Translations under genes and position numbers: made by a program
Notes under the pieces: model-generated
Told to the model about the DNA's origin: nothing
What the model saw: the letters and a program-made list of their open reading frames with translations, nothing else
The model's database searches: none
DNA from: Actinidia chinensis
Taxonomy: Eukaryota; Streptophyta; Magnoliopsida; Ericales; Actinidiaceae
NCBI GenBank assembly: GCA_009663005.1
Contig: VIGQ01001144.1
Span: 5,001 to 22,500, forward strand
Reading direction: 5' to 3'
Length of the DNA stretch: 17,500 nt
Shown here: in pieces, positions 8,081 to 17,500 of the stretch
How positions within the stretch are numbered: position 1 is the first letter of the stretch
How the letters are laid out: each line of letters opens with the position of its first letter

Positions 8081-9830
8081 TTTTTTTTTACATAAGGATA
8101 AAAAAATTACTTTTACTTAATAAATAAACTTATTTTTTGTGGCTTTATGAAAATTAGGTCACTCTTAACCCCAAACTAGCCATATATTGTCAAGGTCTAA
8201 ACGCAAAAATATATTTCACTTCTCCTCCAAGTCAAAAACAGAGAGAATTTATTGGTATTTTCAGAAACACTCTTTACAAAAATCTTCATTTAACTTTTTA
8301 TGAATCCGGATGCAGATGAAATTTTCTCTCTCATAGATAGTGATACAACCATATTTTAGTTAATTCGACTGGTGATCTTGGTGTCAGTTATCGTATGACT
8401 CCATTGTGACAGTTTCGGACTATATTTTCAAATGGGTGGTAATTTAGTCAATTGGTAAAATGGTACCAAAATGGATGGAAATCAATATCGGTGTCCCATT
8501 GAACCCAATTTTAAGCGCAAAAAGGTAAAATAACATTATTTATTCTCCCATTTGTGGGAATCTCAAAAAATATGAACTGAAACTGTTTTTATTGGACAAC
8601 TCTTCTGTGGTGAAGGTTAGACCAAAAGTTCAAGGTTGTAACTAGAAAAACATCCATTTTCGGCTTCATCCACACCACATCCCAATCAACGCCATGAAAA
8701 ACCTCCTTTGATCCCCCAACCCCCACGCCCTTTCTTCTCGTAACCATATCCCAACAACCAGAGTGACAATTTTAAATCGTAAAGAAAATTTAATCCCTCA
8801 TGTTAGATAAAAAGAAAGGGAGATAATGGAATTCCCGTCTTAAAAACTTTTTTAATTTTTAAAACTCACTTGGTGGGTGAAACCATTAAATAGGACTGAT
8901 AATCAAACCGAAACAAATACAGTCAGGAAATCACCTGACCCTTCACTAAACCTTCAGGAATCAACTTCCCAAAACAAATCAAAAACTGGCTTACCATAAT
9001 ATTCCAAAACCCTCTTACTAGGATAAAAATCCAAAATTCTTCATTAATCTTTACTTCTGAAACCAGCAGCTATCAGAGTGCCTGCGGGGCAAGCAGTCAG
9101 ATTTGGACACAAACCTGGTCACTAGCCAACGCTAGCCCGCCGATCGGAGGTTTTCTTAACGCACTTGGCCAAGCCACCGAGTATACCAAAAAGGAGAGAA
9201 GTATTTAAGTCAGCCAAAGACAATGTGAAGCGTTTTATTCGACAAAACAAATGTATTAAATTTGACAAAGAAATCCTTGTGGAGCAATTGCTAGAATTTA
9301 TAACAGTCTCAAAACCACAATCCTTTTATGTGGGGTGGTCAATGTTGATGGTTATATTAGGAAAATCTATAATACAATCAGGACAACTTTGATTTCAAAA
9401 TTATATCTGCCACAATCTACGATTGAAAATCCATTGAGTTAATCCAACGGTTGAGATTTTACTTGAATTTTGGTTTTTTTTCCTCTCAAAAACAATCAAT
9501 TTTCTTTTTTAAAGTATGAGCCCACCATAAGTTATATTCAATGGACACAAAATCTATAAAGTTTTTAGATATTTTTTAGTACCATAAGGGGATCATTTTT
9601 TAGTAGGACTTGAAAAAAAAATTAAACACAAATGTATTTCTCTCTCATTCATTTCTCCCAAATAGCAAAACTTTTTAAAATCATTATACGTTTCTAATGG
9701 GTTCTCAATTTTAGTAATGTATTTTTTCGTTATATGCATGTAATGTATCTTTTATCTGATTTTCATTTATTTTATCTGTTTTTTAGATTGTAAACTCTAA
9801 CGACGCCTAAGAGATGATTTTTTTTTTTGA
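8081..9830. other. Spacer without a recognisable gene
   Basis: About 1.75 kb of mostly AT-rich DNA. I see no coding sequence, RNA gene or repeat pair that I can support. A short GC-richer patch lies near 9065-9180, and a 75-codon open frame (9165-9392) follows it; the predicted protein has no motif I recognise and could be chance. A TCCAACGGTTGAGATTTTA block (9440-9458) resembles a phrase common in plant promoters and transposons. Confidence 0.6.
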
Positions 9831-10119
9831 GGGTATTATAGTATCCTGATAAAGAGTTGTGTACCTATCAATTATTTCTAGAAAATTAAAAAAGAATCCT
9901 TTTTATGGTACTTATACTAGTTAAAAACCGTTTCAACGGTTTATATTCAACAAAGTTCCTTTTTTTATTATGAGCAGTGGATAACAGTTGCCACTTATAC
10001 GTTGCAATTAAAACAAATGCAGAAGTTTTATAGGATTAATTCTATAAAACGGTTATTGGGATTGTCTTAAAACTCGAATTAGCATTATGATACAATCTCT
10101 CTTATACAACCTTGTTGCC
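9831..10119 (+). repeat. Tandem duplication of about 0.3 kb, copy A
   Basis: This is the first of two direct copies. Landmarks are AAAGAGTTGTGTACCT, GAAAATTAAAAAAGAATCC, ACGGTTTATATTCAA, GCAATTAAAACAAATGCAGA and ACCTTGTTGCC. Relative to copy B it is shorter (289 against 305 bases), and the differences are again dominated by one- to three-base gaps, such as TTCAACGG against TTCACAACGG. Confidence 0.9.
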
Positions 10120-10121
10120 GC

Positions 10122-10426
10122 GGGTAAATTACGAGTATCCGTATAAAAAGAGTTGTGTACCTCTCATTATTTATAGAAAATTAAAAAAGAATCCTTTGTA
10201 GGTACTTATACTAGTTTAAAACCTTTTCACAACGGTTTATATTCAAACAAAGTTCCTTTTGTTTTTAATTAATGAGCAGTGGTATAACATTTGTGCACTT
10301 ATCCCGTTGCAATTAAAACAAATGCAGAGGTTTTTTTGATGATTAATTCTATAAGAACGGTATTGGGTGATTGTATTAAAAAAAAATCGAATAGCTATAT
10401 CATCTCTCTCTACAAACCTTGTTGCC
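10122..10426 (+). repeat. Tandem duplication of about 0.3 kb, copy B
   Basis: The second direct copy starts at GGGTA and ends at CTTGTTGCC, where sequence diverges from the junction seen after copy A. A short open frame that spans it (10291-10545) is not shared with copy A, which argues against a real gene. Confidence 0.9.
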
Positions 10427-10829
10427 AAAACCTCAGGTCAATTAGTTTTGTTTCATTTTATTTTTTTCAAGTTGCTTTTTTGGGGGTGCTTTCTCAATCA
10501 AATGGAGAAATTCTCAGTTATGTAGAATATTCAAGAAAAAAATAAAAATGTATAAATTCTAATTAAATTGATGAACTTTATAGATGAAAGTGTACCATAA
10601 TTGCAATTGAGAATTTTTTAGTGTCCACCCTTTTATTTCTATTTCTCTTTCTTAGAAATGAAGAACTTATACTGTACTGGTAGAGTTGGAAAAAAAAATC
10701 GGTAAAACTTACTAAATTGAGCTGTTTTTCCTATATTTTATAGATGTTTGATACTATCAATTTTGGTTGACCCAAAAAAATTAAAGAAGAATAACCAAAG
10801 CTAGAGAAGGGAAGAAAGATTCATCATTT
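10427..10829. other. AT-rich spacer upstream of the LINE
   Basis: About 400 bases of AT-rich sequence with poly-A and poly-T runs. No gene or repeat is recognised. Composition changes visibly to more GC-rich sequence near 10800-10850, which is where I place the LINE start. Confidence 0.6.
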
Positions 10830-11107
10830 TGATAAGCTCTTCCACCAGAATGTTCAGTGAAGGTCCGAGAGGAGCTCTCGGTGGTACTTTTTCTTGGAGA
10901 ATCCCACTGCCTTCGCTAAGCTGAACTCGGATCATTCTTCTTCATCTTTTCTTTTCTTCTTCTTATTCTTCTTGCACTTCTCCAGTTGACCTGAGAATCT
11001 GGAACTAGTTTAGTTGGTTCCCAGATCTGGTGTTCAGTCAGTTCCCATCCAGCTCAATCATAAATCTGAGCATCAGAGGTCTGCTCGAGGCTCCATTTGG
11101 CTGCAAG
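10830..11107 (+). promoter_or_regulatory. LINE 5' untranslated leader
   Basis: The leader contains a CCGAGAG-GAG-CTCTCGG hairpin (10865-10881) and a long TTCTTC-rich pyrimidine tract (about 10933-10982), ending at the first plausible ORF1 start (ATG at 11108). Plant LINEs carry an internal promoter in this region; no specific promoter element can be identified here. Confidence 0.5.
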
Positions 11108-12960
11108 ATGATTGACCTCACTCAAATGGTGAAACCAAAATAAGTGCAAAGAGAGGGCCCAAGGTCCCTCCTCTTAAGGCTCCGAGGAGACCCGATTCCA
11201 TAACTAATGTATCTGAGCTAGCAAGATCTGGCAAGGACTCCCATGAGGGAGGAAACGAAGTCATCCATCTCAACTCCCTATCAGACATAATGTGATAGAT
11301 TGAAGAATCTTTAGCAGTGAGGTTCGATATGGGGATGAGGCGGCTAATGCTGTGATACTGATACCCCAAGGTCCTTGAGTGAAGATTCGGACCAAGGCAC
11401 TGAGGGAGATCATCAGAGAAATATTCGATGGTATATCTCCGTCTTTGGGAACGGGGATCCTGCTAGCACACAATGTGTTCATGCAGAATGCCCATGAGGA
11501 CTCTGTGAACACCCAATGATCCATCTGTTGTCAGCTGGGGATAGAAACAAGGGTAATTGTAGCCAAGACAAGAAAAGTCATATGTTCGTCTTTTTGGGCA
11601 AGGAATAGGCTCCCTTCAACTGGTAGTAAGCTGGATTTCTTCAATCTGGAGGATGGCCCAAGTCAGATAGAGAAGGAAAGATCCCAACTCTCAGACGGCC
11701 CTTGGGAGAGGTGCCTAGTTTATGCTACTTTTGGGGGGAAGTATTTCCAGGTAAACGTGCTCTTAACCATTGTTACTTCATGGAAAGTTCATCCTAACCA
11801 TCATATTTTTAATGGTAGTGGGTGGAATAGTACTTTCAATTTAGTTCCATTGAAGACCGGATGCAGTTTTCTGGATAATGGGCCGTATATGATTTTACCG
11901 GATGTCCTCTGTCTTTTGAAAAGCAAGGACAAATACTTTAACTCGGGTAAAGAGGAATCATGTACATTTTCCGGTTTTTGGGTTCCAATGATGAGGACTT
12001 TTCCTTTTTACTCCTTTTGGAATCCAATGACATTTGGAAAATTTGGCTCTATGGCTGGCAACAATTCATATGGACAAACTGACTACTCAAAAAGAAGGGT
12101 CACGTTATGCTATATGTTTGTGTAGAGATTGACAATGGTGAAGAAGCTATTGCAGTCTGTCGATCGTATTGTGTCCTGAAGGGGGTGTATCATCAGCAGA
12201 TGTCTATTATGAAAACTTGGCCAAATCTGTCCGCCTCCCCACTATCAAATGGTAGGTACACATCCAAGAGAATTGTAAGATATAACCAAACGAACCAATA
12301 AATGTAGTAGAGCAAACATTGGCATCCTCCAGACTAGGGGCTAGAGGTGCTGCATGGTCAACCATCAGGTAGGTGGCGCAAGGGAGGTGTTTCAGCTCGC
12401 TATTCAGAAGGAATGGGTTCCTAAACATCCTGGATCTCTCTCAAGTACAACAACTGCATCAGCTTTAGCTATTCCCATTATCCTCGCTTGACCAGGAAAT
12501 TATCCCAGTTAAACCATGAACCTAACAGAGAATCTATCCCAGAGCCTAATCCTTGCGCCTATTCAGACGTTTCAGTCCTCCATATTGAGCTTAACCCCGT
12601 AAACATCTGGAGCATATCACTTATCCCGGATTCTATCCCTATCCTCCCCCATAACCCGAACCGAGAGCCTATTTCAAGGCTAATCCTTAGCCTGTTTTAG
12701 TGCACCCTCCAAGCATTCCAAGAGACGTACCCAATGCAATCTCCTTTCCCCAACAATTAGGAGGTGTAAATATACTTGAGCTAGCCACCACACATTCCAT
12801 ACAGTAGCTGAGAGCAAGAAACTCAAAGCAAGGGAACTACCCTTCCAATTGGTTCCTTGAAGGGGGATTCATCTCAGCAAGCCACAGAAACTGCCTCCAT
12901 AACTACCTACAAAGGGCCCAGAAAAATCATCTTCAAAAAAAATCCAACTCTCACCCCGCC
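11108..12960 (+). pseudogene. LINE ORF1 (DUF4283-like, CCHC knuckle), broken
   Basis: ORF1 of plant L1 elements encodes an RNA-binding protein that packages the transcript. The N-terminal part (11108-11560) reads in pieces, including REIIREIFDGISPSLG (near 11401-11448). A linker with LPSTGSKLDFFNLEDG (near 11614-11660) precedes a DUF4283-like region (about 11690-12130) ending in the typical CVEID (12119-12133). A VYYENL segment (near 12205) and a Cys-His remnant with MVG.T (near 12230-12265) mark the zinc knuckle; it keeps only part of its C-C-H-C set and is frame-shifted. A basic, Lys-rich tail (12930-13010) closes the ORF. The longest open pieces are 11757-12125 and 12107-12301. Confidence 0.72.
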
Positions 12961-13059
12961 TTCGACAAAGGGGGAGAAAAAGGTGAAAAAGAAAGAAAAA
13001 GATCACCAAGGAAAATGTACTGGAAGACATCACCTTGGTAGAATTTTGTGTGGACATGG

Positions 13060-13940
13060 GGGATAATTCCTCCATTCCCTTACAACAATGATTATATCCT
13101 CTTGGAATCATCAGAGGCCTCAATCAGCCTCTGAAACAGAATGGATGCTTTAAAGCAGCTTGAAGAAGTCGGGCCAGTCATATGGCTTATAGAAACAAAG
13201 CTTAGCCTCAATCTCTGTAGAGATTATCCAAAAATAAATGCCCTGTGGTGTAAAATGGTGGGACATTTCATCACCACCCCATGGTCGGATTCTTGTGATC
13301 TGGATAAGAGACTAGTAACTCTGGTCCATTCTAAGACATCTTGATCAAGCCATACATTGCCAGCCACTTGTAATCTTTAGGCTTAACCTTTTTAATTACA
13401 TTTGTATATGTGTTCAACACTGCATGTGGGGAGAAGATCCCTTTGGGAAAACTTACTCAGGTTCCACTCCATTCCATCACCACCCCGTATTCTCTTTGGG
13501 GACTTCACACTGTCCCTAAGTAATGGAGAAAAGAATCAATGGTATGCCTTGTTATAACAAATAAAATTGAAAATAGGGAATTCAAGGAATTCTGCTATAC
13601 CTTAGGACCTTCTGACCTATAGATCCACAGGAGAGCCTTCTTCATTTGGACAATCACTACTCTATTTGGTGCAAGTTGGATAGAGTCATGGTAACTGAAT
13701 GGACACAGAGAGGTATCTGGCTCCAAGCTAAATATGATCCTCCAGTGGAAAACTCTCGTACCACTCTCCATGTTTAGTTTCTTTTTATGGAATAAGATAA
13801 CCGCGGTCCGTTTCCTTTTTAAATTCGTCTTAATGTGGGTGAGCACGATAACTCAGGCAGTGGGTAACGTAGCTCTTGGGATTTATATGTGGAGTGAACA
13901 ACTTCTTGTTGTCGATTATGGTAAGAACTTAAACCCTTAA
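13060..13940 (+). pseudogene. LINE ORF2 endonuclease domain (AP-type), inactivated
   Basis: The domain nicks target DNA to prime reverse transcription. ISSWN (13094-13108) and RGLNQPLKQNG (near 13113-13146) are the conserved start, but they fall in different frames. The catalytic IETK motif is intact (Glu codon at 13192-13194) in the open piece 13141-13344. RSTG (near 13619-13630) and a WCKLDRV-like remnant (near 13664-13690) follow. The final SDHSP motif reads S-Y-H-S-P (13756-13770), so the Asp needed for catalysis is replaced by Tyr (TAC). The region after it (13734-13940) keeps one long open frame. Stops and frameshifts elsewhere confirm that it is dead. Confidence 0.85.
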
Positions 13941-14340
13941 AGCCCTCGCAAGTCCTTGAACAAGCTACCTTTCTTCTCCCACATTCTCCACAGACTCACA
14001 CGGCAGCCGGGAGGAGCTACAGCAGGCCCCAGCAACAGCCTTTTATAACAACCCTAATGACTCCAGCTTCAAGCAGCTATCCCCATCCTGAGAGCCAAAG
14101 CCCTTAGCCTAGCCGAGGTGAACTGAGCTTCTTGCTCTCAAATTGTGTGCGAAAATAAAAATTTCTAAAGAACACTGACAAGGGGGGACAAAGTTCTTTC
14201 ATAATATGAATCAAAAGCAAGCCGTACTAGGACAATTCCATTCTATCTCTCTTGAAGATGGGTCCATATCAACAATCGCGCAAGACAAGTTAGAGATGCA
14301 TTCGTTCAATGACCTTCTAGGGGGTTGCTTGGTACTAAAA
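13941..14340 (+). pseudogene. LINE ORF2 linker between endonuclease and reverse transcriptase
   Basis: The stretch matches the usual connecting region of plant L1 ORF2: an 'LKALKSPLKTLNK'-like start (near 13939-13965), an acidic and Ala-rich coiled region (14060-14130), then the GDK motif (14180-14190), TIPF (near 14234-14245) and an LEDGSISTI segment (14252-14278) that normally leads to RT. Only the order of short motifs supports this. No frame stays open across it. Confidence 0.65.
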
Positions 14341-15560
14341 GAAATTGTTCGAGACTCCATCCAATTTGCTTTGTAATGGGCGGATCGGATCATCCCAATC
14401 CCTTGCCCTTGTTCTTCCTGTTACGGAGGAAGAAAATCAAAAAATGCTCTCTTAAGCATTGGGGTGGACAAGGCCCCTGGCCGAGATGGTTTCCTCCCTC
14501 CCTCTTTTTCAAGCATGCTTTGGGACCTAGTGGGTGAGGAGATGTTACAGATGCTGTCTTGAAATTCTTATTTCTCGGCCAAATTCCTAAAGCAATCAAA
14601 TCACTCAATCCTTGCCCTGATTCCCCAAAAGAACCACAGATGCAGACAGTTGGGACTTCAGGCCCATGTTGCTTGCTGCACAATGTTTGTATCAAAATCA
14701 TCTCAAAATTATTGCCACAAGGCTTGGTCCTGCTATATCTAGGAGTTATTACTTGATCCTGGCCAAGCTGCTTTCATCATCCAAAATAGTTATGGTGGAT
14801 AACATCTTCCTCCCTTACAGGAACTTTTACATAAGGCAATATAGCAGGAAAGTGAACATCTCCCGAGATGCATCGCTGTAATGTTGATTAAGCGAAGCTT
14901 ATGAACTCAATTGATTGGGCTTTTTATTACAAGACATGCGAACAGTCCTACAATTTCCCCAGTACGTTTTTTGTATACTCATGCATGGATTTATGACATG
15001 ATTCATCACCTCATTCTCTCTTGCTATTATAATGTTCTTTGCATGGTTTCTTCTTCAAGGGGAGAGGGGGGCTTATTCGGCAGGGGAATCCCATATCTCC
15101 ATTCATTTTTTGTTCTTTGTCTGGATATCTCTCCAGAATCTTGCGGAATTACAATTACACCACCAAACCAGACTGTTCAACTTCCACCCCAGATGTGGTG
15201 AGGGCTTAAAATTCCCATTTTGGCTTATGCTTGATGATTTAGCGTCCTTTTTTTCCAGAGGGGATCCAACCTCTGTCTCCCTTCTTATGGGAAAACTCAA
15301 TCATTTTGGAGAATGCTCAGGTTTTGGCATCAATTAGACTAAATATTGCGTTGCATGCATGCCGACATAATGGCGACCCACAGACTTGGAAAGAATAAAA
15401 GAGATATCAGGGGTTTCCCCAAGGGCTTATTCCCCTTTAGGTATTTGGGAATCCCATTGGCTGACTCCAGGTTAACTCAATCTCCAGTATTCCCTTTAAT
15501 TGACAGAATTTCGGATAACATTAGTGCATGAGCAAGGCGCAATTCTTTTCATATTGTAGG
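14341..15560 (+). pseudogene. LINE reverse transcriptase domain, inactivated
   Basis: The RT copies the element RNA at the nicked target. VDKAPGRDG (14464-14490) marks the start of the palm. ALIPQK (near 14615-14632), IIATRLGPA (near 14708-14735), DPGQAAFI (near 14757-14780) and MVDNIFL (14792-14812) follow. FVLCL (15112-15126) and NFHP.CGEGLKF (15178-15213) come before the catalytic YADD position, which reads M-L-D-D (both Asp codons kept, 15233-15238) after a frame shift. GDPTSVSLLM, NHFGECSG (15262-15324), GFPKG.FPFRYLGIPLADSRL (15410-15474) and DRISD..SA complete the thumb side. Motifs sit in all three frames. Confidence 0.9.
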
Positions 15561-16478
15561 GCAGACAAGTTAATCAAGTCTGTCTTGCAAGGCAATTAGA
15601 GTTGTTATTGGTGGCTCTCTATCCTCCCTATTCCCAGCAGGATTCAAATCTAAAATTGATTCAGCTTATGGCAGGAACTTCCATGGGTGGGAAATGCACC
15701 TCATAAAAAGCCCTAGATTGCCTGGAAAGAAGTGTAATCCTCCCCAAAATAGAGGGAGGTTTATTGCCTAAGAATCACAAAGCCTGGACAAGGCTTCATC
15801 TATCTAAAACCCTTTGGGGATATCCAAGCTAAAAAGAATGCTTAATGGGTTTCATGGGTTCCTACTAAGTCTATTTGAAGGGGGGCGCTTCTCCAGGAGA
15901 TACCAAAAACACACTCTGCTCCCCCTCCTAAAACAGATTATGAATCCCTTAGAGATGAAATCATTGTGGGGCAGAGCAGTAGACAAGGGCATCTTTGACA
16001 TTGTGCAATCAATGGTTCCTAATGGTAATTTCAGTCCAGATTATCTTATGAATTCTTCCAAGGCCCAGACCAATATAAGCTTACATGGCAACAGCTGGTA
16101 TGGCATTTGCAGCCATCATCCACAGGCACTCTCTATTATCCTTTGGCTTGGTCTAAAAGACCGTCTCTGACAAAAAACAACTCTGAGACTACAATTGAAG
16201 ATCAATCATGGCCCTCTTTGTAGTGCACAAAATGAAATGCTTAATCACCTATTTTTCCAATAGAACATTTGTGCAAACAGACTTTGGGTAAACCAAAAGC
16301 TTGGTGTGTGATTTCCCGGGCAATGCAATCCTCAAGCAATGGTAAACAATGGCTGATCAAAGAGGCGCCCGAGTGGAACCAGGTTTCCGGCCAAAATCAA
16401 AAGAATTGGCATATGCAAGGCATGTGTAATACTCTACATGGGAAGACTCGGAACAAAAGGATTTTTAAGGTAAGGTGA
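15561..16478 (+). pseudogene. LINE ORF2 C-terminal region with zf-RVT-like remnant
   Basis: After the RT come SVLQG-like (near 15577), GGSLSSLFPAG (15610-15642), and LPGKK...NRG (15719-15763) remnants, then a long open piece (15814-16170) ending ILWLGLKDRL. This is the approach to the zf-RVT motif. The motif itself (near 16209-16270) keeps LCSAQNEMLNHLFFQ, but its first Cys reads Gly and a TAG sits where the last Cys is expected. The tail with WLIKEA (16350-16367) and ARNKRIF-like NKRIF (16452-16466) is the typical end of plant L1 ORF2. Confidence 0.8.
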
Positions 16479-17410
16479 ACACCTGATGCCATCTCCAGGG
16501 GCGTATTCAAGTTCAATCTTTAAAATTTTGTATAGTATGTTCCCGGATCTAAGCCCTTGATGCCTTGATAAGCTTGGCTTTTGGATTGACTTTTGTTGTA
16601 TTGTCGGGTTTGAACATACTTCTCATGTCATTACTTCTTGGTATTGGAAGCTTGTTGGCTTTAGGCTAAACGTTTTACACGAAGTTCATAAGCTGGGAAT
16701 TTATCCTGCTGCTCCTGTGGACCTTGTTCTAAGTTTTAGCTCCCTAGTCCCCTAATGTATGCTAGCTCGTGCTAAAGCTGCTGCGCTGCTGATTCTCCAA
16801 GTAGATGATGATGCCTGTTAGCTGAGGTGTTGACTGCTGAGAGTTTTGTTGCTGATGTCTGCTCCAGTTCTTAGTTCCTTCTGCTACTTCTGCTTGTTGT
16901 ATGCTTATGCGAGGTTTTACAAAAGCTTGATTCCTACAGTTCTTTCTTCATTTGCTACCATTAGCAAATCTTTTCTTTCTCTAGAATGCCCAATGCTGGT
17001 TAGCTGTTTTTGCTGAGGCACAGTAGCTTGATTCCCTAAGTCTGCTTCAGCTTCAAGTTCTTGCTGCTGCATCCTTGTTGTTTATGTTTATAGTTGGTTT
17101 CGGGTTCAGATCCTGTAGTGGGATATGTGGTGATGTTGAAGTTTTATTGTTACATTTTTGTTGGGCAATTTGACATCCTCAATGTTGTCCTACTGTTTTT
17201 GTATTGGTTTCTAGTTTGAAGCCAGTGTTGGCATGCTAGTTAAGATTTCTTGGCATATCAGGTTTGTGCGGTTTCAGATCTCATTCCAGTTGTCTTAGGC
17301 TTCAAAAAGTTTTTGTCATGAGTTTGTGCGTTGTGCCTTTGTTTTGTACTCTCGATTTTTCTCGGCAATTTCCTTGTAAAGTTCTCAATTGATCATGAAT
17401 CTTTTTAACC
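16479..17410 (+). other. LINE 3' untranslated region, CTG/GCT-rich with an internal imperfect repeat
   Basis: About 0.93 kb with no open frame of note. Between 16760 and 17070 it is unusually rich in GCTGCT/CTGCTG words. A block near 16853-16920 (GTCTGCTCCAGTTCTTAG..., TGCTTGTTG, TATGCTTATG) recurs, diverged, near 17035-17102 (GTCTGCTTCAGCTTCAAG..., CCTTGTTG, TATGTTTATAG), a period of about 182 bases. The pyrimidine-rich end (17340-17400) leads into the poly-A, as in other plant LINEs. Confidence 0.65.
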
Positions 17411-17424
17411 GATAAAAAAAAAAA
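17411..17424 (+). terminator. LINE 3' end: GAT followed by A-run
   Basis: ACCGATAAAAAAAAAAA closes the element. A 'taaccgat' followed by A-run is a common plant LINE terminus and marks the priming site of reverse transcription. Confidence 0.75.
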
Positions 17425-17426
17425 GA

Positions 17427-17500
17427 GTAATTTGCTCAAGATGTCTTTTCATTCATTTATATGCCGGTCCGTAATTTGCTCAAGATGTCTTTCATCCATC
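17427..17500. repeat. 44-bp direct repeat at the right edge
   Basis: GTAATTTGCTCAAGATGTC starts at 17427 and again at 17471; the second copy continues TTTCATCCATC to the window end. The copies differ by one base in the T-run and by the short stretch after CAT. Both copies lie 3' of the LINE A-run, so this is not the LINE target duplication; a longer array may continue beyond the window. Confidence 0.85.

Larger units (their letters stand above)
10830..17424 (+). mobile_element. Near full-length, inactivated L1-type LINE (plant non-LTR retrotransposon)
   Basis: In order, the element shows a pyrimidine-rich 5' leader, an ORF1 with a DUF4283-like region and CCHC knuckle, an apurinic-type endonuclease, a reverse transcriptase, a zf-RVT-like C-terminal segment, a long 3' UTR and a terminal A-run. 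This is the standard architecture of plant L1 elements, here about 6.6 kb, a normal full length. Every domain is split by frameshifts and stops. The 5' boundary is set by the composition change and is accurate only to within about 50 bases. I could not find a target-site duplication matching the sequence after the A-run (17425 onward). Confidence 0.88.

Noticed and set aside
9165..9392. 75-codon open frame as a real gene
   Set aside because: It has no motif I recognise, no conserved partner, and no clear promoter or splice context; kept only as a low-interest observation.
9500..10640. Possible inverted ends around the second tandem duplication (TGGACAC and CTATAAAGTT words on both sides)
   Set aside because: The shared words are short and differently spaced, and the AT-rich context makes chance matches likely.
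11118..11524. Minus-strand open frames of 83-84 codons
   Set aside because: They are antisense to LINE ORF1, whose sense-strand residues are recognisable in pieces.
14390..14701. Minus-strand open frame of 103 codons
   Set aside because: It lies opposite the LINE reverse transcriptase start (VDKAPGRDG on the plus strand).

Overview
This is a plant (angiosperm) nuclear window with no intact host gene. It is AT-rich intergenic DNA filled with decayed, partly nested transposable elements. The plant assignment rests on two retroelements typical of plant genomes: a Ty3-type LTR retrotransposon of the Athila/Tat kind, and an L1-type LINE whose ORF1 carries a DUF4283-like region and a CCHC knuckle. 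No bacterial-style gene, rRNA, tRNA or CRISPR array is visible. I cannot name the species.

Layout. (1) 1-1670: the 3' half of a Ty3 polyprotein on the + strand, from the RNase H end through the HHCC finger and integrase core to the integrase C-terminus, broken by many frameshifts and stops. (2) 1671-3444: a non-coding tail resembling the long spacer between pol and 3' LTR in this lineage, ending in a polypurine-tract-like motif. (3) 3445 to about 4736: a candidate 3' LTR of about 1.3 kb, with a degenerate internal repeat field and an AATAAA. (4) 4748-7117: a candidate non-autonomous hAT-like DNA element with CAGRGR...-type ends. It holds a tandem duplication of about 0.7 kb, a GA-rich low-complexity tract and a 53-bp tandem array. 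(5) 7118-10830: AT-rich spacer with a 34-bp dimer, a 0.55-kb foldback (MITE/MULE-like) element and a second tandem duplication of about 0.3 kb. (6) About 10830-17424: a near full-length L1-like LINE on the + strand, with clearly higher GC than its surroundings. It has a 5' UTR, ORF1, an endonuclease, a reverse transcriptase, a zf-RVT-like tail, a long 3' UTR and a poly-A end, all disabled. (7) 17427-17500: a 44-bp direct repeat running off the window.

Nothing here works together as a pathway: every recognisable coding segment is a dead retroelement gene. The most notable pattern is that the two large tandem duplications differ from each other mainly by single-base insertions and deletions, not substitutions. 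That suggests uncorrected long-read error or a false duplication in the assembly, and it warns that some frameshifts elsewhere in the window may also not be biological. I did not find a convincing undescribed biological system.
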